Part shown: in pieces, positions 1-8,264 of the stretch
Position numbering within the stretch: position 1 is the first letter of the stretch
Layout: every line of letters starts with the position of its first letter
Source of the DNA: Lentilactobacillus diolivorans DSM 14421
GTDB taxonomy: Bacteria; Bacillota; Bacilli; Lactobacillales; Lactobacillaceae
DNA length: 59,848 bases
Assembly (NCBI RefSeq): GCF_001434255.1
Contig: NZ_AZEY01000108.1
Span: 1-59,848, forward strand
Direction of reading: 5' to 3'
The notes under the pieces: generated by a model
The model's database searches: none
Seen by the model: the letters and a program-made list of their open reading frames with translations, nothing else
What the model was told of the DNA's origin: nothing
Program-made: the position numbers and the translations under genes

Positions 1-62
1 CAAATCCTTTCGGATTTGCTATATAAGCTGATATCAACCTCAGTTGACAAAGAGCCGTTAAA

Positions 63-179
63 ACGTGGACGAGCAAGCAGATCCCGGCCATATAAGCCCT
101 CTAACTTGATATTCCAAGAACAGGAATATCAAGTTAGAGGGCTTATATTCTGGGATCTAACCGCTTGCTCGCCCACTCT
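63..179 (-). repeat. Stop-codon-linked covarying hairpin, copy 1
   Basis: First of ten full copies of one hairpin family. Read on the minus strand it starts AGAGTG and ends CACGTTTT. The layout is: outer stem P1 (about 14 bp, here ending CGAGCAAGC/GCTTGCTCG); an unpaired GGTTA; short stem P2 of form AGnnYCC/GGRnnCT (here AGATCCC/GGGATCT); an asymmetric internal loop (AGA opposite GGCC); then long stem P3 starting ATATAAG and closing CTTATAT, capped by a small loop. AGAGTG lies 1 nt after the TGA of the DegV gene. No T-run follows the stem, so it is not a standard intrinsic terminator. Confidence 0.9.
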
Positions 180-180
180 G

Positions 181-1020
181 TCATCCCAGTAAATAGGTAA
201 CCCCGGTTGATTCAGGACCAATAAAGCTTGCCATTTCTGGATTTGTTGCGATCATTGAAATCGGAACAAATGGGAATTCATCGCTCAACATTTTGTATAA
301 AAAAGTTGCGCGTTGTGAGCCACCAGAATGAAGAATGGCAAGTTTAACAATTCGTTCATGGTGCATCGTCCTTAACTGCTGATCCCAAAATTTGTTAACC
401 AGCTCCTCTTTTCGCCCCCGAGTGACGAATGAGAATTCATTGTTAGTGAATTGAAGAATGTATTGGACGTTCATTTGACGCTCTAGCAATCCACGCAGTT
501 TTCCGACAATTTGATGGTTAACTAATTGAAGATTGCACTGGACGGAAAAGTAGATTCGGGTGTTGTTGCGAATGTTTTCAAGATCAGATTGAATTTCATG
601 TAATGGTTTTCCCGTTTGAATGTCTTTTGCGGCGGTGGTGACTTGGTAGGCTAGGCCAGCGGCAGTGACTTGGCTATTAAGCACGGTTACCCGACTATTT
701 GTCTTTTTCGCAGCTTTAACAGCATTAGCGTAAGTATCAGTTAGTTTGTCGCTGAGATGGATTGATAGAATTTGACTACCATCCGCACCAAGTTCATCAT
801 ATGTTTTAACAAGTTTGTCAACGCTAACTTGGCCAATGACGGGTTTCTTAGTAGATTGGTTATAAAGTTGCAGGAACTTCTCACTGCTAATCTTATTAAC
901 ATAACCGTATAATTTGCCATCCACTAAAATTGGTGGGTTCATGACGTGGATATGATAATTGTGGATATCAGCTGGGGATAAATGAATGGCGGAGTCCGTT
1001 ACAATTTTGATATTGCTCAT
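181..1020 (-). CDS. DegV family fatty-acid-binding protein
   Basis: A 279-residue DegV-family protein, the usual length. Family members bind a fatty acid and present it to the FakA-type kinase for incorporation into phospholipid; that role is family knowledge, not shown here. Visible features are the N-terminal IVTDSAIHL motif, the conserved block around IHLSDKLTDTY, and a C-terminal half ending in GPESTGVTYL, where the GPG-like ligand loop is expected. The ATG at 1020 is preferred over an upstream in-frame GTG because AAGAGGTG lies at the right distance before it. It stands alone, and its stop codon abuts a hairpin repeat. Confidence 0.85.
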   Translation of the reverse strand: MSNIKIVTDSAIHLSPADIHNYHIHVMNPPILVDGKLYGYVNKISSEKFLQLYNQSTKKPVIGQVSVDKLVKTYDELGADGSQILSIHLSDKLTDTYANAVKAAKKTNSRVTVLNSQVTAAGLAYQVTTAAKDIQTGKPLHEIQSDLENIRNNTRIYFSVQCNLQLVNHQIVGKLRGLLERQMNVQYILQFTNNEFSFVTRGRKEELVNKFWDQQLRTMHHERIVKLAILHSGGSQRATFLYKMLSDEFPFVPISMIATNPEMASFIGPESTGVTYLLG

Positions 1021-1270
1021 AAAGTTCACCTCTTTGCGAATTTGATGTCATAGTAGTTATTGTACCGCAAAAAATCGATAGTTGATAAGGTTCGCAAAAT
1101 AATACCAGGAAAGTCTAATTTTGGGCATAATTAGATAAAGCACACAAGCGGTTTTGAAATTATTTATATGGGCATAAGGTTCTCTAATATTTAATGAGTC
1201 ATTAGTAAATATGAGTGAATCATTTATAATATAAGTCAGGCACTATTTCAAATGAAAGGACTCGGAAAGA

Positions 1271-1579
1271 TTGAAAGGTAAATATAAGGTTTCTCAGTAT
1301 ATTGGTGTTCCACTTGAAACGGATGATTCTGGAAATTATCAAATTAAACAGGATGAACAAGGAAATTTTAAACTTCACAGTTGGCGAACGGGAAAACATA
1401 CAAAAGGAAAATATCAGAAACTGGGACAGGTATTTATCACAGAGAATAACTTAATGGTCGCAATTGTTAAAACTATCCCGGTCGCATTTAAGGATCGTCA
1501 CGAATACACGCCATTGCAACGGTTTACGAGCGAATTTGTTTCAAATAAGTTGTTGGATAAAGCCCAAGGGAAGCTATAA
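1271..1579 (+). CDS. Conserved small hypothetical protein (102 aa)
   Basis: I do not recognise this 102-residue protein. It is basic and hydrophilic, without a signal peptide or membrane segment, and has a repeated GKY/GKHTKGKYQ flavour in its first half. The likely start is a TTG with AAAGGA about 8 nt upstream. A TATAAT-like -10 box lies at 1225-1230. It is followed by a stretch resembling a second repeat family (about 1636-1695) and by a terminator shared with the convergent next gene. Codon use and a clean ribosome binding site support a real gene; the function is unknown. Confidence 0.6.
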   Translation: MKGKYKVSQYIGVPLETDDSGNYQIKQDEQGNFKLHSWRTGKHTKGKYQKLGQVFITENNLMVAIVKTIPVAFKDRHEYTPLQRFTSEFVSNKLLDKAQGKL

Positions 1580-1635
1580 AAGTCGGTATGATAATTATTG
1601 TGGGAAAAGGTTAGGCAATTGAAGACTTTTTTGTT

Positions 1636-1695
1636 AAGCGACTGGGGCAATAATCATTTTGCTCAGTTCCTTTTGGATAGTCATAATTATTACTA
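1636..1695 (+). repeat. Degenerate intergenic repeat (CTGGGACAAT type)
   Basis: The stretch has a CTGGGGCAATAATC block, a TTGCTCAG block, then CATAATTATTAC. The same order of blocks is seen near 11000-11045, 22313-22372 and 25785-25845. At 11000 and 22313 it leads directly into the hairpin-repeat regions. Copies are too diverged for firm boundaries. Confidence 0.4.
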
Positions 1696-1707
1696 AGTGG
1701 GAATGTA

Positions 1708-1742
1708 AAAAACACCTAACACGAGTTGTGTTAGGTGTTTTT
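1708..1742. terminator. Bidirectional intrinsic terminator
   Basis: AAAAACACCTAACAC, a 5-nt loop, then the exact complement ending in TTTTT. It lies between two convergent genes and would work in both directions. Confidence 0.9.
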
Positions 1743-1754
1743 GGCCGAAAAAAA

Positions 1755-1988
1755 TTACTTTTTAAGTAACTTTTCAGCGTCTGCTTTAAGATCATCGGTT
1801 GACATGTCCATATATTTTTCCATGTCTTGACCAGTTTTCATGGTATCGTGATCGTTCTTTTCCATGTAATAATCCCAAAGAGCATCTCGTACTGGAAGTT
1901 TACTATCGCTCCAGTCGAAAGCCTCATTCATATGCTTATTCAATAATGGGGATTCTGCACCTGGTTCTTCATTAATATCTTCTGCCAT
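1755..1988 (-). CDS. Small acidic conserved hypothetical protein (77 aa)
   Basis: A 77-residue, strongly acidic soluble protein starting MAEDINEEPG and ending in a lysine-rich tail (EKLLKK). I do not recognise the family. The ATG at 1988 is chosen over a longer frame because a perfect AAGGAGG lies about 11 nt before it. It contains several WD/DYYMEK-like aromatic positions but no motif I can name. It is monocistronic, ends at the shared terminator at 1708-1742, and its promoter should lie between it and the GcvH-like gene. Confidence 0.7.
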   Translation of the reverse strand: MAEDINEEPGAESPLLNKHMNEAFDWSDSKLPVRDALWDYYMEKNDHDTMKTGQDMEKYMDMSTDDLKADAEKLLKK

Positions 1989-2077
1989 AAGTAAAACTAC
2001 CTCCTTTTTGTATCTATATCCATTATAGATCAAATTTGAAATATGCAACCATTTTTAACTCAATTCATGAAAGAATT

Positions 2078-2455
2078 TCATTTGGCAGGTCTGATTTTCA
2101 CGATCCAATTGGTTTTAGGATCGGGTTGATTCAACCGATCAATATCTTTACCAATCTCCTTGTTACGGTCAATGACTTTTCCAGCAACGGGTGATTTAAG
2201 CGTCTCTACCGACTTGTCACCTTCAATGTCTAATAGGTCATCATCAACCTGAACATCGGTAAGCTGAGTTGGAAAATCCGCGAAAGTAATCTTGCCAATT
2301 TGCTGATAAACAGATTCGTCAATTCCCAATAAATAATTGGCATCTGGATCGACTGTGTACCAGATGCCATCTTTGACCTTGGCCTCAACTGGTGCAGCTG
2401 CTTTTTTACCAGTGAAAAAAATTTTGACTTTTTGCCAGAAAGAAATTTTTGCCAT
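2078..2455 (-). CDS. gcvH: GcvH-like lipoyl carrier protein (orphan)
   Basis: A 125-residue protein with the glycine-cleavage H-protein fold. The lipoylation site sits in the block IEGDKSVETLKSPVAGKV, with the acceptor lysine expected at the DKS position (about residue 80). A basic N-terminus (KVKIFFTGKK) is unusual for GcvH. No GcvT or GcvP gene is nearby. It is instead divergent from a lipoate-protein ligase, so it may act as a lipoyl relay or storage carrier rather than in glycine cleavage (inference). The start ATG follows GAGGCGGTGTC. Confidence 0.8.
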   Translation of the reverse strand: MAKISFWQKVKIFFTGKKAAAPVEAKVKDGIWYTVDPDANYLLGIDESVYQQIGKITFADFPTQLTDVQVDDDLLDIEGDKSVETLKSPVAGKVIDRNKEIGKDIDRLNQPDPKTNWIVKIRPAK

Positions 2456-2575
2456 AATGACACCGCCTCGATATTATTTACTTCAAGTATAACGTATAAT
2501 GGACAATAGAGTTTGAAAACGGTTTATTTTGCAACATTTGAAATGAAAAATAGTGGTTTATTGGAGGGATTTACC

Positions 2576-3589
2576 ATGTACTTAATTGATATTTCTAGAA
2601 ACGGACAACCAAGCTACGACGCTCGGGTCAATCAATCACTGGATAATTATTTTGTTAACGATTTAAAGTTACCCGGCCATGGATTCATGTTTTATATTAA
2701 TAAACCATCTGTTATCATTGGGCGAAATCAGAATGCGTGGGCAGAAGTTGACATTGACTATTTGCATGAACACAAGATTGAACTAGTTCGGCGAACATCT
2801 GGTGGTGGCGCTGTTTATCATGACATGGGAAACTTTATTTTTGAAAATATTTTAACCGATAATGCTGACGACTTTGGTGATTACGCACACTTTGCAGAAC
2901 CTGTCCTGAAAGCTCTCCGTAAGTTAGGCTTAGATGTCCAAATGAAAGAAAACAGCAGCGACTTGATTTTAAATGGCAAAAAGTGGTCAGGGATGACGAT
3001 GTTTAAGAGTGGTCAGGGTTTGGCAGCCGGTGGCACGATTATGTACGATCTTAACATTGAGAATGCCAAGCGGAGTTTAACCGAGAATCAACTTGAGAAG
3101 CAAAAACGGTTGGGCGTGTTGTCAAAACGGAGTGAAATCGTCAATTTGAAGGACTATTTACCAGATGGGATGACAATGGCCGATCTTCGGGAGTACCTTT
3201 TAAAAGAGATTTTTCAAGTGAAGTCGTTAGATGACATTGAAACCTATCACATGACCGATGAGGACTGGCAGCGTGCGGATAAACGATTAGAAGAGACGTA
3301 TGGCACTGATGCTTGGAACTTTGGTCATAATCCCGGATATTATGACTACGCGGATAAAGAGCTGTCAGCGGGGAAATTAGGGATAAATTGGACCATTGAT
3401 GATGGTAAGGTTGAACATCTAAAGCTTAATCCCTTCTTTAAGCTTGATGGTGACGTGGATACCATTGAGGCTTATTTAACTGGTAAAAAGATAAGCGAAC
3501 GAGTTGTAAAAAAAGCGGTTAAGAAGGGTCACTTTGCTAATATTGATCCTGATGAATTAGCCGATTTCTTGATCGAAAAATTAGATTAA
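2576..3589 (+). CDS. lplA: Lipoate-protein ligase A family
   Basis: A 337-residue lipoate ligase, the usual LplA length. It activates lipoate with ATP and transfers it to the lysine of lipoyl domains in the cytoplasm. Visible features are the RRTSGGGAVYHD motif that forms the lipoate/ATP pocket (about residue 70-80), NGKKWSGMTMF with the conserved lysine, and a C-terminal accessory domain. The ATG at 2576 is preferred to an upstream TTG because GGAGG lies 9 nt before it. It is divergent from the GcvH-like gene, a likely substrate. Hairpin copy 2 starts 8 nt after its stop. Confidence 0.9.
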   Translation: MYLIDISRNGQPSYDARVNQSLDNYFVNDLKLPGHGFMFYINKPSVIIGRNQNAWAEVDIDYLHEHKIELVRRTSGGGAVYHDMGNFIFENILTDNADDFGDYAHFAEPVLKALRKLGLDVQMKENSSDLILNGKKWSGMTMFKSGQGLAAGGTIMYDLNIENAKRSLTENQLEKQKRLGVLSKRSEIVNLKDYLPDGMTMADLREYLLKEIFQVKSLDDIETYHMTDEDWQRADKRLEETYGTDAWNFGHNPGYYDYADKELSAGKLGINWTIDDGKVEHLKLNPFFKLDGDVDTIEAYLTGKKISERVVKKAVKKGHFANIDPDELADFLIEKLD

Positions 3590-3597
3590 TTATTTAA

Positions 3598-3711
3598 AGA
3601 GTGGGGCAAAAAACGCTTTGCTTCCAGAGTAAGGGGCTTATCCAAATATTCCGATCCTGAATATTTGGATAAGCCCCTTACACGGCCGGAAGCTGTTTTT
3701 GAGGCCTGGTT
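3598..3711 (+). repeat. Stop-codon-linked covarying hairpin, copy 2
   Basis: Begins AGAGTG 8 nt after the lplA stop. P2 is GCTTCC/GGAAGC. P3 begins GAGTAAGG and closes CCTTACAC, a paired change from the ATATAAG/CTTATAT of other copies, and its body (CTTATCCAAATATTC) is unrelated in sequence to most copies. The outer stem is the most degenerate of the set. Confidence 0.8.
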
Positions 3712-4103
3712 TAGTGACTAATCATTATTTGTTATCAACTTTTTTGTGGCACTTGATTAGTGAATAAAATTAATAAACATCTTTGTTACTAGTGTTTAAT
3801 TTGTTTGGTTAACAGTCTGACAATTAGGGATGTTAATCTGAATAAAAAGAAATCAAGTGAGAAGGCAAACCGGTCAAACCCTATTCCAGTTAGTAACCGG
3901 GTTCGCATTTTTGAGGATCAAGAAGTCATAATTTATAGTAGTTAATGGGGCGAATACAAACCGAAAAGTGATCGCAAACCAACCAACCTTAAACGAGTGA
4001 AAAGTTAGATCATACCAATTTTGATTTCGCATCAATCCGGTTCGACAGCCAAAGTAATTATCGGAACGCTAAATCTGTATTCACATTATTTTTTAAAAAA
4101 CTG
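3712..4103. other. Gene-free stretch, about 390 bp
   Basis: No open frame with a ribosome binding site is seen on either strand. A weak imperfect inverted repeat (GTGACTAATCA with TGATTAGTG) lies around 3714-3768. The rest shows no structure I can support until the promoter of the T-box leader. Confidence 0.5.
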
Positions 4104-4132
4104 TTGACAAATTCTAATCAAGTACTCATAAT
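4104..4132 (+). promoter_or_regulatory. Promoter of the T-box leader
   Basis: TTGACA at 4104-4109 and CATAAT at 4127-4132 with a 17-bp spacer, placed about 45 bp before the T-box structure begins. Confidence 0.7.
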
Positions 4133-4175
4133 ACGAACTATCAATTTGAATAACACGTTCACGTTAATTCAATTA

Positions 4176-4390
4176 CAGAGAAGTTATCCGTGGCTGAGAG
4201 GTAACGTTGGATTCGGCGAACGTTTTGTTCATGCTTTATTTTTAAGTTGGTGAGCTGAAAGGTTAGCCAGCTTCGGCGTTGGCCGTTAAAGCAATTAACG
4301 AGTGAACACAGAATCTGTGTTTATGAAGGTGGTACCGCGGCCGAATGTCGTCCTTTTGTCAATCTGACAGAAGGGCGTTTTTTATTTGCG
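4176..4390 (+). promoter_or_regulatory. T-box leader with terminator, upstream of 2-oxoacid reductase
   Basis: It contains the Stem I opening AGAGAAG with a GTTATC/GGTAAC helix, a GAGCTGAAAGG block, and the diagnostic T-box AAGGTGGTACCGCGG at 4326-4340. An intrinsic terminator follows at 4348-4385 (CGTCCTTTTGTC, loop, GACAGAAGGGCG, T-run). T-boxes sense uncharged tRNA and allow read-through when an amino acid is scarce. I could not fix the specifier codon by eye; GGATTCGG after the first helix is the region to examine. Confidence 0.85.
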
Positions 4391-4463
4391 ATTTTTTGAA
4401 CTATCCAGTTAATTGTTTTAACGACGATTCTTACATAAGAAAATGAGAAAGGAAGTTAGTATT

Positions 4464-5483
4464 ATGAAATATACAGTGTTAGGTGCAGGTGCAATGGGAT
4501 TGCGTTATGGTGTTTTACTTCAAGAAGCAGGTTACGATGTTGATTTCGTTGATACTTGGGACAAACAAGTTGAAACAATTCGCGCGCAAAAGGGGGTCTA
4601 TGTATCCCGAGACGGTCAAAATAAACATCTTGTCCCGGTAAATATTTATTACCCCGAAGAGTATCAAGGCGATCCAGATGTGTTGATTGTCTTTACTAAG
4701 CAGTATCAACTCACAGATTTTCTGAAACGCTGTGAGCGATTCTTTAATGATAAGCAGTATGTTGTGACTTGTATGAATGGAATGGGCCATGTTGAAAAAC
4801 TTAACCAATATTTCCCTAAAGAACGATTATTAGGTGGAACGGCATTAATTGGAACTGTCCTGAATAAAGCCGGCGATGTTGATTTTATTGGGCCTAAGGG
4901 TGCCGGCTCAATGAATATTGCCAATGAAACTGAAGAGCCCGACCAAATGACGCATCAGATTGTTGATGAATTTACTCAAGCTGGGTTAAATCCTAATTTG
5001 ACGACTAATTTCTTAGGTACCTTAATGGCAAAAGTAATCTTTAATTCAGTTATCAATACCCTTTGCACAATGTTTAAGATCCGAATGGGTGAATATATTC
5101 AATCACCAGTTGCTAAAAAGCTGGGCGTTCAATTAATTGATGAAGCCTTCGACGTGTGCGAACGGGCCGGAATTACTTTATTAAACACCCGACAGGAGGA
5201 ATGGGAGACCGTTTCCTATGTTAGCCGGGTTTCTAATCCACTTCATTTCCCATCTATGTATCAGGATATTTCCAAGAATCGCCAAACCGAGGTTGATTAT
5301 ATCAATGGTTACATCTATGAATTAGGATTGAAGCATCATTATGAAGCTAAAACCCATGATTTTTTGAGAAATCTAGTTCACCTTGCTGAATTTTCCGGGA
5401 CGTTTGACGTTGATGGTTATATTCAATCAGTTCTTGAAAGTGATAAGAAAAATGTTCAGGCGACCCAACAAGCTGAAGCATAG
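4464..5483 (+). CDS. panE: Ketopantoate reductase family (2-oxoacid reductase)
   Basis: A 339-residue NAD(P)H-dependent reductase of the ApbA/PanE family. The N-terminal Rossmann motif VLGAGAMGLRYG and the C-terminal helical domain (KVIFNSVINTLCTMF) are present. It may make pantoate. In lactic acid bacteria PanE paralogues also reduce branched-chain 2-oxoacids to hydroxyacids, and T-box control by an amino acid fits that role better (inference). The internal ATG at 4464 is chosen because GAAAGGAAG precedes it; an upstream ATG at 4443 lacks a site. No pan operon neighbours are present. Confidence 0.8.
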   Translation: MKYTVLGAGAMGLRYGVLLQEAGYDVDFVDTWDKQVETIRAQKGVYVSRDGQNKHLVPVNIYYPEEYQGDPDVLIVFTKQYQLTDFLKRCERFFNDKQYVVTCMNGMGHVEKLNQYFPKERLLGGTALIGTVLNKAGDVDFIGPKGAGSMNIANETEEPDQMTHQIVDEFTQAGLNPNLTTNFLGTLMAKVIFNSVINTLCTMFKIRMGEYIQSPVAKKLGVQLIDEAFDVCERAGITLLNTRQEEWETVSYVSRVSNPLHFPSMYQDISKNRQTEVDYINGYIYELGLKHHYEAKTHDFLRNLVHLAEFSGTFDVDGYIQSVLESDKKNVQATQQAEA

Positions 5484-5682
5484 TTGGGGATGACCCGATC
5501 ACATATTAAGCTTAAATGGTTACTATTCAAGTTAAGCTTAAATTCTCGTTATTTTGACATTTTGATTTCAGAAAATTAGCATGGACTTAGATGGATTTAT
5601 AATAATTAAGTTCTTCCTGCCCAAATTCAAATTGTTGAAAGAAGGGAAATCGTCTACCTCAATTTGAGGTAGCATTCATAAA

Positions 5683-6534
5683 ATGGATAAAGAATTACTT
5701 GAAAAGTTGCCAATTAAACCAGTTATTGACTACCATTCCGTTGGTGGCGGTGATGTCAATCAAGCATATAAGTTAACAAGTGAGGACCACCAAAATTACT
5801 TTCTGCTGATGCATCAAAGTGATACCAAAGATTTCTATAAAGAAGAGATTGCCGGTCTCTACTTACTTGGTCAAACTGCTGAGACACCGAAAGTGTTAGC
5901 CAATGGCATGTGGAAAAATGATGCCTATCTGCTACTGAGCTATATTAATTCTCAATCATTTGGTGATCAGTACGCGCTTGGCCGGGTTGTTGCCAAAATC
6001 CATAAGCGGACCAGTGTGAATGGTAAATTCGGCTTTAACGCTGATGATCCGGAGGGCAAGTCTGATCAAGGAGGTGTTTGGTATCCTGATTGGGCCTCGT
6101 TCTTCATCAATGAGAAGTTGGAATATCGCAAACAGATTATCATCAAGCGTGGATTGTGGACAGGCGAGATGGATGCTATGTATCAGCGCGCATTAACTCG
6201 TTTTAAAGAATTGATGACAACTCATGATTCGAAGCCGTCACTGCTTCACGGTGACTTCTGGTCTGGCAATTTCATGTTTGACTCAAAAGGGAACCCGGTT
6301 ATTATTGATCCCGCAACTTTTTACGGTGACCGTGAATTTGATATTGGTGTCACCCAGGTATTTGCTGGATTTGAACCGGAATTTTATCAAGGATATCAGG
6401 ATGAATATCCATTTGATAAGGGATACGAAGATCGGCTGCCGTTCTATCAGTTATATTACTTGATGCTTCATCTAGGTAAATTTGGTATGACTTATCAAGG
6501 AAGCGTTATGCAGTTATTGAGGATGGTGTCATAG
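5683..6534 (+). CDS. Fructosamine kinase family protein
   Basis: A 283-residue fructosamine/ketosamine-3-kinase-type protein with an aminoglycoside-phosphotransferase fold. The catalytic loop is LLHGDFWSGNFMF (about residues 186-198), followed by the metal-binding IIDPATFYGDREFD. The N-terminal GGGDVNQAYKL matches the family nucleotide loop. Eukaryotic and bacterial relatives phosphorylate glycated amines so that they decompose. The length is close to the usual 285-290. An unusual hairpin (CTACCTCAATTTGAGGTAG, 5654-5672) sits over the likely ribosome binding site. It is monocistronic, with a terminator at 6551-6612. Confidence 0.85.
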   Translation: MDKELLEKLPIKPVIDYHSVGGGDVNQAYKLTSEDHQNYFLLMHQSDTKDFYKEEIAGLYLLGQTAETPKVLANGMWKNDAYLLLSYINSQSFGDQYALGRVVAKIHKRTSVNGKFGFNADDPEGKSDQGGVWYPDWASFFINEKLEYRKQIIIKRGLWTGEMDAMYQRALTRFKELMTTHDSKPSLLHGDFWSGNFMFDSKGNPVIIDPATFYGDREFDIGVTQVFAGFEPEFYQGYQDEYPFDKGYEDRLPFYQLYYLMLHLGKFGMTYQGSVMQLLRMVS

Positions 6535-6550
6535 AACAAACTCATTAATG

Positions 6551-6612
6551 TTATAAGGGTGCAGGATATGGTCGAGCCGTTATTGGCTTCGATCACATCC
6601 TGCACCTTTATA
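6551..6612 (+). terminator. Long hairpin after fructosamine kinase gene
   Basis: TATAAGGGTGCAGGAT pairs with ATCCTGCACCTTTATA around a second inner stem (GGTCGA/TTCGATC). It probably ends the preceding transcript; only a weak T-run follows. Confidence 0.6.
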
Positions 6613-6663
6613 TGTTGAACTCCATTGAAATGTACTGAATGAGGATAATTGAGAATGAACTGG

Positions 6664-6721
6664 TTAACAATCGTCATTTGTCTGCTAAAATAGATATGAA
6701 CAGCATCTGAAAACGCTTTCG
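6664..6721 (+). promoter_or_regulatory. Promoter with cre-like CcpA site
   Basis: TTAACA (6664-6669) and TAAAAT (6686-6691) with a 16-bp spacer form a good promoter. The sequence TGAAAACGCTTTCG at 6708-6721 matches the catabolite-responsive element except at its end. It lies just downstream of the expected start point, the usual position for CcpA repression. Confidence 0.55.
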
Positions 6722-6753
6722 ATATAGGTAAACAAATGAAAGGATGATTCATA

Positions 6754-7284
6754 ATGAATACACTAGATGCGATTGTTAATAGAAAATCAGTTCGCAGTTA
6801 TACTGGGGAGCCGACTTCCAAGGACGAACTTGATACGGTTTTGAAGACAGCTTATGCGTCACCGGTTGCGATGGGAAAATATGGGGATGTTTCGCTAACA
6901 GTCATTTCGAACAAGGAACTTCTTCAAAAGTTGGATCAAAATGCTCAGCAAACATTTCACACTGATCGATCAATGCTCTATGGTGCACCAACGTTTATCA
7001 TTGTTTCGGCTAAACTGGTTGGATCACCAGCCGATAATTCAGCTTATTCAAATGGCGCAACGATTGTTGAAAATATGAATCTTGGCGCAGTTGAATTGGG
7101 GTTAGGTGCCTGCCATATTTGGGGTGTCATTGCCGCTTTAAATCAGAACCAGGCATTGCTTAAAGAACTAAATATTCCAGAAGGCCAAACACCGGTTGCT
7201 GGAATGACCTTGGGTAAGACCACCGAAACTTATGATCCACGTAAGGTTGATACGAGTCGAATTCAGACTAATATGATTGATTAA
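6754..7284 (+). CDS. Nitroreductase family protein
   Basis: A 176-residue FMN-dependent nitroreductase-family protein. The N-terminal block IVNRKSVRSYTGEP carries the conserved Arg-Ser/Arg FMN-phosphate ligands, and GAVELGLGACHIWG is the conserved second FMN segment. Family members reduce nitroaromatics, quinones or flavins with NAD(P)H in the cytoplasm; the substrate cannot be told here. The ATG follows AAAGGATG. A cre-like site overlaps the promoter region, suggesting carbon-catabolite control. It is a single gene with its own terminator. Confidence 0.85.
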   Translation: MNTLDAIVNRKSVRSYTGEPTSKDELDTVLKTAYASPVAMGKYGDVSLTVISNKELLQKLDQNAQQTFHTDRSMLYGAPTFIIVSAKLVGSPADNSAYSNGATIVENMNLGAVELGLGACHIWGVIAALNQNQALLKELNIPEGQTPVAGMTLGKTTETYDPRKVDTSRIQTNMID

Positions 7285-7311
7285 TCCATAAAAATTTGAT
7301 GAGATGGTATT

Positions 7312-7357
7312 AAAAAATGCAAGTTGATTCATATGTTGAGATCAACTTGCATTTTTT
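7312..7357 (+). terminator. Intrinsic terminator of nitroreductase gene
   Basis: AATGCAAGTTGAT, loop, ATCAACTTGCATT, followed by TTTTT. Confidence 0.9.
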
Positions 7358-7486
7358 GAAATTATCATAATTAAAGTTTGTTGCCTGGTAACTTAATTTC
7401 ACGATTAAAACATTCCCCGTTCACAGAAAATTCAAAGTCTACTAATAAAATATAACACAACCGATTAATTTTTAGGGAGTGTTTGA

Positions 7487-8032
7487 ATGAAATGGGTTGG
7501 AGCAAGATTTAAGGTTAAACCTATGTTGGGGTTATTCATTATCATAGTTGCGATTATCATTTCTACATACACCATAAGGCGAAATGAATCGCCTGCCCAA
7601 GCGATGCCGACCAGTGTAAGTGGGCAGCAACTCAATAAGAAAAGCGTGATAGTATTCACTATTGATACTAAAGGAAATCAAGCCGTTTTCGGATTTACAA
7701 AAGTGCCAGTAAAGCAAGCACCTGTTTTTTTAGTTGTTCAATACCGGGACAAAGTTTTTGGCGGGTTCAAAAATGGGCGCAAAATGATTTTTAATTTAAC
7801 GAGTGAGGAACGTAAATTCAGTTCAGTGGATAGCAGCGGTACTCATGGCTTTATGTTTGGAGTAGTAGCGAAGGGGCAACCAACACCGTCATTTGGTCAT
7901 TTAGAAAAACAATCAGCCAAGGCCATGAAGAAAGCTTCAATTATTAACTATGCTAATCATAGAGTGTGGTATACATTTGTACCAGATGAAAAAGACAACT
8001 TGGCTAATTTCACGGGTAAGTTGCAGCAATAG
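7487..8032 (+). CDS. Membrane-anchored hypothetical protein (181 aa)
   Basis: I do not recognise this family. The protein has a short basic cytoplasmic N-terminus, one membrane segment (about residues 13-28, LGLFIIIVAIIISTYTI), and a basic extracytoplasmic domain of about 150 residues rich in lysine and aromatic residues. There is no lipobox or sortase motif, so it is likely an uncleaved N-terminally anchored protein. The start is supported by TAGGGAG 8-9 nt before the ATG. It is monocistronic. Confidence 0.7.
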   Translation: MKWVGARFKVKPMLGLFIIIVAIIISTYTIRRNESPAQAMPTSVSGQQLNKKSVIVFTIDTKGNQAVFGFTKVPVKQAPVFLVVQYRDKVFGGFKNGRKMIFNLTSEERKFSSVDSSGTHGFMFGVVAKGQPTPSFGHLEKQSAKAMKKASIINYANHRVWYTFVPDEKDNLANFTGKLQQ

Positions 8033-8216
8033 TTTTTTGTTGTTCGGAGAATGATGTATTTCAAGGAAGCTGGAGAGTGCTTCTCTGCTTCCTATTATTA
8101 GTCGTTATTTGTCGTAAAGATGATAATTGGAAGGCAACCAATAGTGATTAAGCTGTCTGGACTCTGGAAGTTAAATGATCTTCGTTACCATATTGAGTTT
8201 AATAAAAAATGATATT

Positions 8217-8245
8217 AAAAAAGCCAGCGAAAAATCGCTGGCTTT
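8217..8245 (-). terminator. Intrinsic terminator of cspA-type gene
   Basis: On the minus strand, AAGCCAGCGA, a short T loop, then TCGCTGGCTT and a run of T. Confidence 0.92.
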
Positions 8246-8264
8246 CGAGTTAATAACTATTTAA

